A stretch of DNA of 64,000 nt from Lentinus brumalis. Taxonomy: Eukaryota; Basidiomycota; Agaricomycetes; Polyporales; Polyporaceae. Below, in pieces: positions 54,746 to 64,000 of the stretch (positions are counted from its first letter, which is position 1; every line of letters starts with the position of its first letter). The notes under the pieces were generated by a model. The model was given only the letters and a program-made list of their open reading frames with translations. It did no database searches and was not told the DNA's origin. The position numbers were made by a program, and so were the translations under genes. The stretch spans positions 558,001 to 622,000 of the forward strand of contig MARA01000021.1 in NCBI GenBank assembly GCA_001792895.1. The letters run 5' to 3'.

Positions 54746-55987
54746 GGTCGTCGCACGTCGCACGTCGCACAGCGCACAGCGGTGGAGATCGAGTGCCCTC
54801 CTGTATGCGTATACTGCCCCTATAAAGTGAGTTCCCCTATTCTCATATGAGGAGGCTGGATGAACAATTGCGTCGCCCACAAGAGCGAGGCTTCGGTCGT
54901 TGAGCTACCATCCGGAGGAGCGTCGTCTGTCGCAACGCTGGTGTCCCAAGAGGTGCGTCCTATTGTCGGCCATGTTCTTGTCTCTAGCTCATGAACATGT
55001 CTTCATTCGCAGTGTCTACATCTACATCGAGCTTTCTCGACACCTGAGATCGCAAGGTTCTCGGCTTCGTCCACCAGGCTCATCGGAGGGCTGCGTGTCT
55101 CGCCTTCCCGTCGGTTCTCCTTGTCACTGGCAGTACGCTATAACACTTCGTATATATGTAAATCAGCTCACGCTAACGCGCCGGTCTGACGATGAAGTCA
55201 GCCTCTGTCGAAGTACAAGTACAGGGAACCCGAGGAAGCTTCGCATGCTTCCGAGTACGCGACAGACCGCCGGCGCGGGATGGTTGCGCCACATCATCCT
55301 CGTCAAGGACCCTCCATCGATATTCATGCTCGTTGGAGGAGACAGAAAGTCGCTTTCACAGGCATTCCTCTGCACGCTTCGGAGAGGTGGTGGCAGGGTG
55401 GACGCAGGCTTTGGGACGCGGGCCATAGGTACGTGCAGTACGCCCAGATGATCATGAAAGCATGGCCAATAACGGTCCTCATTTACGCGAAGATGTGCGG
55501 GGGATAGCATGCCTGTTTTTCACTTCACGTCCGACGACTCCGTCGTCAGGCGTCGCTCTCTCACCCTTCCGCCAGCCCGCACCTCGTGGAGAAGGCGGAC
55601 GACGTGCGCCATACCATGTGGTCTATACCATCGCGGTTGCTTTTCGTCTGCTCTCAAGACTGAGCGTGGTCAATGGAACACGAGTCGCGACTCTAGGTGA
55701 GTGCTCACAGGTTTCTCGTATCCCACATTCCCAAAGTATCGACCCCGTTGCATATGATCGCGCCCTCGCAGGCGAGCACCATTCGGGAGGGACTGGGCGC
55801 GCAGCCGCTATACCGTCTGGCACGCAAGCAACCTCAGAGAGGGTGCGATACCATTGTCCACATGCTGCTTGCATTGTCGATGACATAGAGGTTCGATCTA
55901 TAAGATCCTCTATGCACGCGATCGCCGCCTGGAGGACGCAGCCTCGCGAGTATTTTTTGTCTCGATGGCCACCATGGGTTCGCTAGG

Positions 55988-56015
55988 TCGCGGATCGCGG
56001 ATCGCGGATCGCGGA
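55988..56015. repeat. 7-bp tandem repeat, four perfect units
   Basis: TCGCGGA repeated four times without mismatch. Confidence 0.95.
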
Positions 56016-56503
56016 ACCCGATATGACGGGGGCGCATGCGGGTGCTCATGCTGCTCTCGTGCGTCTTCGGCGATTGTGCTGCATGACTGATGCGCGCCTC
56101 AGGCCTAAACACCGTCAGCTTCGGTTATCGCCTCAGCGAGACGGCCGCACCGTGCGCGACTTGGCCTATGCCTGACGATGCATGGCTTCCGATTGCGCGC
56201 AGTTGAGCACGAGCCCTTCTTCCTCCTAGCCTCTGCCGCAGACGTCGTCAACGACGCAAGCGTGGTCTGACGGGATGGATATGCGATTCGATCCGCGGCG
56301 ATGGTTACTTAGTGCGTCATGCTTGAACATAGACATAGATCGCGTAGTGTGAGATGAATCATCGACCAGACGAAGAGACCCAGCAGAGACGCAGTCAAAG
56401 TCAAGGCCGAGGGCAACGTCGGCGGTATCTTCCCTGTTCCGGCGACCTTCAATGTTTCAGTGCCCATTGGGGGTCAGATACTGCGAATGCGAGGAGGTCG
56501 CGC

Positions 56504-56540
56504 GGGGGCGGGGGAGGGGGGATGGGCGCGGGGGGGCGGG
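56504..56540 (+). other. G-rich tract, possible G-quadruplex
   Basis: Six runs of three to seven G separated by one to four bases, enough for a four-tetrad quadruplex on the plus strand. Confidence 0.6.
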
Positions 56541-58561
56541 TGTGGCGGGAGTTGCGGTGCGTCGAGGCATCCCGCACTGGCAGCTTCACGCACCCCTTCC
56601 CTTCTCGATGTCCACGCTCGACTGCCTCCACGCTCGACTGCCTCCACTCTTGGCTTTGTGTTTTGTATCTCTTACTACTACTCTGGTTCTAGAGATCCGA
56701 AAATGCAGTGGCGGTTCGTCGCAGTCAACCTCTCTCTGCGTCGTCGGCCTCTCCACCTTAGTCGCATCTCGTGGTACCTCCGGTAAGTCGGTTGTAGGTA
56801 AACAGGTTGTGATCACCGCAGCCCAGCGCACAGTATGTCCTTCTCCGCCCGCTAATCCCGTCGTAGGCTTGACATGTTCGCTCCTCGCAATCACAAGGGC
56901 AGCGCTGATCCTTTGATCTCTTCACAACGACGTCAGATTGAGCATATGCGTCCTATTATCCCCAGCGATGCGAAGTGGGCAGGAGGCCTGTGGCGACAAT
57001 TGCGCTAATAACATGCCTGCGTCATCATTGCCATTCGCGATCGGGGCATCTAGAACGTGATGCTGTCACATGGCTGGGCGATGGCTTGTCCTGGGTGCGT
57101 AGGCGCATCCTTCTCGCGGCGGGTCTAGCTCGTCTCCACCTCGGGGACTGCGCTAGGGAATAAGTCTAGCGCCGTCGAGACGGCAAAAGCCCGCTACCTT
57201 TGTTGTCACAGCACCTGAATTCACTTACGACATGTTAAGGTCACAGATAGCCCTCGAAGTTGTCAGGGAACAGTCGGAGGTGGTGCTACAGTCTCAGAGC
57301 ATCTGTACAGAATTGACACGGTGCACTAACAGTGTTTGCATCCTCGGCTCACACATTGACCAGACGATACTGAGTAATCAGTGTAGTAGCGCAGCTTGGA
57401 GAACGTGTGCATCGTCCTGGGTAGCGACACCACGAGACAGTGCTGTACTTACTGCCCACGAGGGCTGTGCGCAAAACTGCAGGATGGAACGCGTCCATGT
57501 GTTAAGGTGCGAAGAGCATACGGGCTCCAGGGCATATATTGCCATGCAAGGCATGTACTCGTACATCAGAGGCAGATCCACGAGAGCTGCCAGCCACGAG
57601 ATTACTCCCCTGGCCATGGGAGGACGATGCAATATTCCGATCGTCGGCGGATACTTAAGCGGGGGGAAGTGCTGGAAGTAGCTATGCGGTCGAAAAGCAT
57701 CAGTAGAAGCGAGACGTAGAGAAGTTCATCGACTCACATAACGTCGGAGACTTCCCAGAAGTGGTAGAAAGGACGAGCGGACCGGATGCTGTGAACGACG
57801 ATATGTCGTCCTGGTAAAACAGCGGCGGGACGTTGTGACAACATGAAGCTGAAGGATACGAAGAAAAAAGCAAAAGCAAACCAATGCTGCGGAGCCTGGT
57901 GAGTGCAGTCATAGACTCATGGCGAAAAGCGAAGACCTAGAGACGAGGGGCAAAAGGGCAGAGTCAAGAAGGGCAGGCCGCAGAGAAATAGCGCCGTATA
58001 CCACCGAGTGCACATCACATTCCGATACCACTGGAATCGGCTTATCATCTCGTTGAAACATGCGCAGGTCACGTGAGGTACAATGTTTGTACCCGGGGCG
58101 TTCCGACATATCTTCCGAGGCGCTCCTCGTCTCATGATTTTCACTGCTCGTGCGATAGTCTCCGTTAATCTCGACCACCACACTCCCTCCGTCCTTGTCT
58201 CGAGCGAACTGTCAGAGGTGCGTTTCGTGACCTTCTGCTTGGCCAAACTAGTCATGATTGGTGTGCTTCGTCAGGCCCTGTGTTTCTCCACCGTCGCCGT
58301 CCTTCAATCCGGGCCTTGTTTGTCTGCGATCTGTCTGAGGCACGTACGCTCCTCTTCTGTCCCGCTCAACTGACCTCACCTGTCTCGTTGCTCTTATAGA
58401 TCGTGCGCTCGGTCTCCTCTATACCAGCCCTTCTTTGTCTTTCCTTCTCTATTGCAGTACGCATTGTGGGGGTCGTCTATATCGACGTATGCTTCCGATT
58501 CACGTGTGTCTTCCAGTTCTTCAACACTCACCATCTTTCCATTTCCTTCCAGTAACCAGTC

Positions 58562-61500
58562 ATGCCTCGAGCAAGACCCGCTTCCTCTCAAAGGGCTTAC
58601 GCACTATGTATGTCCTTTGTGTGCATTTGCCGTTTCGCCCCACTAATTGCTCCTTGCAGCATGGGCTACGGAGTCCGACCTTCACCAATGGCCCGCTTTG
58701 TGCGGAACAAAACCGCAATCTGAGCCTTTTCGTGCTCGTCTGGTTCGTTGTTGTCTCGAGGACGAGGCCGCGGATGCCTGTGGCAGAGACGTATCATTAT
58801 TCGCGATTCGTCCTCCACTGCAGGACGCAGTCCGCTACGCTACGATAGACATCCTTCCCGCTGTCCTTCGTGTGCACGGCATTCCGCACGGCCGTTCCTG
58901 TCGTACTCGTCCGCAGATGCTTGCGGCTACAGTTGCCCATACGTGCATGTCTTCGTGTTCGTCTATCGTTTATTTGTTTGCTGTTCTCCCCGAGCCTTCC
59001 CCGTCTCCGGTGACCGTCCGCAACGTCCACTCTGCGCAGTCTCTTCCGTCTGCAAATTCTACATCCGTCCCCGCCATACCCATGCAGTTTCCGCCTCCTC
59101 CTTTGAGTGAGCGACAGCAGGCTTCCATCGTCAAGGAATGGTGTCAAGCTATCAGCTCTGACTCCCTCATGGAAGCTCCCTGCGCGATATGTGCCCGCTT
59201 GACCCCGATAAAAGATCTGCATCACGTCTCCGACATTTCTATCGACCTTTCTTGCTTGGAGCGACCAGGCGAGGGGATCACTCGGAGAGAACGTGCCAAC
59301 GTCACGGATCCCATCCTCGAAATCCCCGGTCCGATCCTATACGAGCCTGCTGTTCGAACAATCGATGGGCACAGGCACTTCTCCGCATGTGCTCCTTGCC
59401 TCAATGTCGTCAAAAGGCATAAGGTGCCGAAATACGCTCTCGCTAATGGCAGATGGATCGGCGAGTGTCCTCCTCAGCTCCAGGGTCTCACTTATGTCGA
59501 ACAGCTGCTCATCGCCCGTCAGCGCCACAGTTTCTGTGTCACCCAAGTGTCTTCGGGCCAGCGTTTCCTCGCTGCCAACGTCATCGTTTTCGGTCAGCCC
59601 GTTGCTCGCTTGCTGGATGTCCTCCCTCCGCCAAAAAAAGAGATTGAAGAATGTCTTGCCATCCTCTTCGTCGGCTCAGCGAAGCCTACGGACGAAGATA
59701 TTCGCCGTACGCCATTCTTGGTGCGTCCGTCTGTCCTTCTGCCTGCGTTAGAGTGGTTGCAGCTCAACTCTGTCGCCTACCACGATGTCCGTATTTCACA
59801 CGAGAACCTCGCTACATACACTGACAACGAGCCCCCCGTTGGTATCATATATCGTCGCACCTCCTCAACCGCGCCTGACGAGTCTCTTGCTGTGTATGAA
59901 TCTGTCAACGAACGCGGTGTTGACGACGGGGAGTGTCTCTTCACCGTACACGGGTTAAGCAGCTCTGAGTTCGTGAATATGACATACGAAGCTAAACTGA
60001 CTGCCGCTATTCGGCATTTCGACAGCGGCGGCCATGTGCTCGCTTATGGACACGATCAGACTCCTCAAAGCATCTACCACAATCCTGATATGTTTCCAGC
60101 TATGTTCCCTTGGCTATACCCTTACGGACTCGGCGGCTTCAGCAATAAACGTATGTCTGTTTGTCTGCGTAAGTCTGCGCAAGTTCGCGCGAAGCTCATG
60201 TATGCTGACCGCCGGTTCCAAACCGACCGTTGCTTTCCCTTCATAGTATTCAATCAGGATCAAATCCGATCCAGTGCTCAAGGCGGTTATCTCCTCACAG
60301 CACGTAAGAACTTCCAGCATGTCGCTGACAAGATTCTTGCGTTAGATCGCGGCGCGCTCGACGCTTTAATTGAGCGTAGCAGAACTTCCATGTATGTAAC
60401 ACCCGAAAATGATGCCGAGAAGGCGTGCTTTGAACTGATGACTTTTGTTGATCATGTCGCAGGACACGTTCAAGGCTCTCATACAGCTCGTAAGTATCAG
60501 CGCAACGAAATCAAGAGTCTCATCTATGCCATTGGAGTGCCAGTGTTCTTCATCACTTTTGCACCCGCTGACTTCAAGAATCCGTTGTGCCTTCATTACT
60601 GTGGCGAGAGCATCGACTTGCTCCAACCGGCTCCTCTCCTACCGGCCAGCAACGACTGTCTCCGCGCCATTGCTAAAAACCCCGTAGGTGCTGCCCGCTT
60701 CTTCCATAACGCTGTTACGCTCTTCATCACAGTCGTTCTCAAGGCCGACAGCAACGAGTCTGGGCTCTTCGGTCCTACTGAGGCTTTCTACGGCACCGTG
60801 GAAGAGCAGGGGCGTAAGACTCTCCATCTCCACACGCTGCTCTGGATTCAAGCTTCCATCTCACCACAGCAGATACGAGATCGAATCCTTGCTGACCCGT
60901 CCTTCGAACAGTCTCTCCTCACTTGGCTGGAGCAGTGCCATACAGGCGACTACTTGCAGGAGAACGGCCAAGCGCTTTCTGACCGTCTCGAAGAACAATA
61001 CCTCACCCGGACAGAAGATGGTGAGATGGTCCCTCGAGTACGTATGCGGCCTGGCCTCCGCGATCCCGTCATGGAACTTCCCGTCGCGCCACCGGACGAC
61101 GATGACTCGTATAGAGACTGGTACGCACGCTTTCAAGTTGACGTGGACGAGATAATATTCCGCTCTAATCGTCATGACCCTTTCCACGGCAAGGGGTGTT
61201 GGAAAGGCAACTCCTCCAAAGGGTACTGTAAAGCGCGCTTTCCGCGCGAAGCCGTTCCTTGCACCGCGGTCGACAGTGCAAGTGGTGCCATCCGGTTCGC
61301 CAAGAATGAACAGTGGATCAATACCTTCAACCCGTATCTCTCCTACCTTCTCCGCTGCAATTCAGACGTAACGTGCCTGCTCTCTGGTACACAGGTCAAA
61401 GCTGTCGTAGCGTATGTTACTGACTACGTCACGAAATCGTCTCTGAATACAAATACCTTCTTCCAAACCGTGCGCGCTGTCCTTGACAAAAACACTGAGA

Positions 61501-64000
61501 TTCTAATCCCCGGCGACAACGACAAAGAGTACGCCGCGCGTTCGCTCATTGTCAAGATCGTCAATGCTCTCACCTCCGGTTCTGAGATTGGAGGCCCTTC
61601 CGTTTGTAGTCACTTACTGGGATTTTCAGACCATTATACAAATAGGACGTTCAAAGTTTTTTACTGGTACTCATATGTTTTGTCCGTAATGCGTACAGAC
61701 TACGAGGATACTACCACACGTCCCGCAGCAGAAGAACAAGACGAGCGCGTAATGCTTGGTTATACTTCTGCAGGCGTCGTGCAACTCAATCGCGTCAACG
61801 ACTACGTGTACCGCCCTCCCTACTTTTCCCGTTGGTCCCTATACGATTTCTTGCGCCGTACTGACGTCCGAAAGCTACGCAAGAAAGACACAGATGGAGA
61901 GTCTATTCCCTCTTCAAGCTTCATAGAGCATGAAGTGGAAGAAACCGACCTCGACGACCAAGACTTACAGGAGATACCAGACGAAGAGGACGATGAGCCC
62001 GGCAGTGATGAAGAAGACGACGAGTACCACGCACCTCCTCCCCCAAAAGGCCGCACATATCGTTTCACGTCAGGTCATCCATTGCGAGGTACTCACGGCG
62101 TGTATATCCGGGAGGAGGGAAAATCGTACGTCCTCAATTTTGTCGGGAGAGCATTACCCCGTCCTGATCGTGGCGACCGCGAAGAATACTGTAGGGTTAT
62201 GATGACGCTCTTTTGTCCAACAGGATGGCGAAAAGGAGCTGACTTACATCAGAGAGGGGAATCTTGGGCTTCCGCCTTCGATCGCACTTCGTTTGAGGCT
62301 AAGCACGAAGGAGTCATGCGAAACATGAACTTGCTGTATGAGTGTCTAGATGCTCGACACGATTTCTCAGCGCAGCGTCAAGCGGCGGGATACAGCGCTG
62401 GATACGGCGATCAGCGATTCGGAGGAGCATCTGACACTGTAGAGCTTGATCAGATCCCCTTTCTGCCCGACAACGAGGAGTACGAACATACCGAAACATC
62501 TCTCGTTGACCTCCTTGTGGAGGGAGCTGTTGGCAAGCGATCTGCAAAGGTGAACTTCCAGATGGACGCTATGCGCTCACTCTTGCATTGCGGTGAATCA
62601 TCAGTACCACCTGCACCACTTTTGTCTGTCGCATGCCCTTCCGTGACCGTCTCGAAATCTCCAATCGAGTGGAAGGCACTTCTCGCGGCCGCGCGTCAGG
62701 CCGTCGTACAAGAGAGACTTGGTGCTCCCGCCCACTCTTCGACGCAATCACCGCACACTGCTGGCACAGATTCCCCGCCTCCTTGGGCAGGGCTCGTTCA
62801 GATTATAACCGCGGACAGTCTGGCGCTGCTTCAGACTCACCATGTGGATATCAGTCGTGGCCCTCAGGATCCTCACTTGCTTCTCTTGCACGGCATTATA
62901 GAGCACTTTACGTTGAACACGGAACAACATCGGGCCTTTCTACTCATCGCCACTCACCTCCACCACCACGATGTACTTCCGATGTGCATGTACCTTGGAG
63001 GAATGGGTGGGACCGGCAAATCCCGTGTACTCCTCGCGCTCATGGATTTTCTGAAGGCGCGCAATGAGGCGCACCGCTTCATTGTCCTTGGACCTACCGG
63101 CAGCAGCGCGTCCCTCATTGGTGGTTCCACTTACCACTCTATCCTCGGTCTCTCATTACCGTCCGAGAAGAAGACTTCGACTATCACATCCCTTGAAAAG
63201 CTGCGCAGCCGCCTCTTGCGCGTTGACCTCATCTTCATCGACGAGGTATCCATGATATCCTGTCTGGACCTTTTCCACATCAACTCACGTCTCTGTCTGG
63301 CTTTTCCAGACACGGGACATACGTTCGGAGGCAAAAGTATCATTTTGGCTGGTGATTTTGCCCAGCTTCCCCACCCGGTCCTCGCTCACCAGCACTATAC
63401 AGTCACACAGTGGGCGAGTGGTCCAGTGCGTCAACACAATTCGCGCAGCGATGTGCTATCGGAAAAGCGTTGTGGCACCAATTCACGACCGTCGTCATTT
63501 TGAGACAGAACATGCGTCAGAAGGGGCTATCCCAGCAAGACGCTGAATTCCGGACAGCGCTTGAGAACATGCGCTTCGCGCGTTGCACCAAGGACGATGT
63601 CGCTCTTCTTCTGACCCGAGTTCACGATCCTGTCAAGGGCGGTGCGGAACTGCACTCGGATCGCTTTCGCGAGGTCCCTATCATCACCGCATTCAACGCG
63701 TACCGTGACGCAATCAACGCTGACCGAGTGCGTGAGTACGCGAGGGCACGCAATGTTCCCCTGGTAAGCTTCTACTCATCTGATCTTTGGGGAAGAATAA
63801 GGATGGAGCTTCCATTCGGCAGGCGCAGAAAGCCTACGACGCAGTCGTTGATCCGGTTCGACAGAGTAATATTATATCTCCTCGTATTCAGGAGGCTCTC
63901 TGGAACATACCGCCTACTTTGTCTGGTCATCATCCTGGTGTTCTACACCTATGCGTCGGTATGCCAGTGATCTTGAAGTACAACGAGGCAACAGAGTTAT
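58562..64000 (+). mobile_element. Autonomous Helitron, truncated by the window edge, defective
   Basis: Defined by its RepHel coding region (next entry). Helitrons are rolling-circle DNA transposons. The 5' TC end should lie upstream of 58.56 kb, but I cannot place it; the CTRR 3' end and hairpin lie beyond the window. Confidence 0.85.
58562..64000 (+). pseudogene. Helitron Rep-helicase (RepHel), two frameshifts, 3' end missing
   Basis: Starts at ATG 58562; a 52-nt GTATGT...TTGCAG intron (58608-58659) joins in phase to a frame open to 63503. N-terminal zinc-like region with CAICARLTP and, after ANGRWIGECPPQL, LTYVEQLLIARQRHS (DUF6570-like, usual in fungal Helitrons). Helitron-like N domain: YPYGLGGFSNKR, then the HUH motif in KTLHLHTLLW (near 60830) and the Tyr region YVTDYVTK (near 61410). 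PIF1-type helicase: Walker A GGMGGTGKS (near 63000), Walker B FIDEVSM, then GDFAQLP. A frameshift at a C4 run (63369-63372) moves the frame to LYSHTVGEW...LRQNMRQK, and a second at a G4 run (63789-63792) to NKDGASIRQAQ...CVGMPVILKYNEATEL at the window edge. So this copy is not intact as read. Confidence 0.93.

Larger units (their letters stand above)
54746..58561. other. Long region without a confident gene
   Basis: Frames on both strands stay below about 185 codons and none is recognised. 54900-55451 and 55462-55986 (plus) are the longest. A 7-bp tandem repeat and a G-rich tract lie here. 57.2-57.7 kb is open in short pieces only. Part of 58.0-58.56 kb may belong to the Helitron 5' end. Confidence 0.4.

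Overview
The window looks like a basidiomycete (Agaricomycete) nuclear chromosome. Genes are cut into many small exons by introns of about 43-70 nt with GT(A/G)NGT donors, two Agaricomycete-type protein families (DUF6534 and DUF6697, names from memory) occur in several copies, and fungal-type transposons are present. No ribosomal RNA, tRNA or CRISPR-like structure was recognised. All calls come from reading the sequence; no database search was possible.

Layout. 0-9 kb: the 5' part of a glutaryl-CoA dehydrogenase gene (minus strand, running off the left side and decaying), two paralogous DUF6697-type genes (1.5-3.1 and 5.6-8.2 kb, plus) with a small minus-strand coiled-coil gene between them, then a YCII-domain gene. 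9-14 kb: small, fast-evolving or broken genes, including two related relics with frame breaks, a two-exon small protein and a candidate N-myristoylated protein. 14.2-19.1 kb: two convergent DUF6534 membrane-protein genes; a third copy lies at 43.6-45.4 kb. Their splice sites and phases can be aligned exon by exon.

20.5-39.5 kb: three genes on the minus strand that could be a secondary-metabolism group: a cytochrome P450, a dead NRPS-like adenylation gene fragment and a UbiA prenyltransferase. The group is split by a plus-strand LINE retrotransposon of about 12.2 kb (ORF1 with a CCHC knuckle; ORF2 with endonuclease, reverse transcriptase, RNase H and zinc motif; 20-nt poly(A) tail) bounded by a candidate 13-15 bp target-site duplication. 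ORF2 has one frameshift.

45-58 kb: weakly coding sequence with five minus-strand Ser/Pro-rich or acidic hypothetical genes. 58.6-64 kb: an autonomous Helitron (DUF6570-like region, HUH Rep, PIF1-like helicase) that runs off the right edge and is broken by two single-base frameshifts.

The most interesting items are the three DUF6534 paralogues, the LINE-split and partly pseudogenised metabolite locus, the large LINE with an unrecognised upstream ORF, and the GC-AG intron in the dehydrogenase gene.
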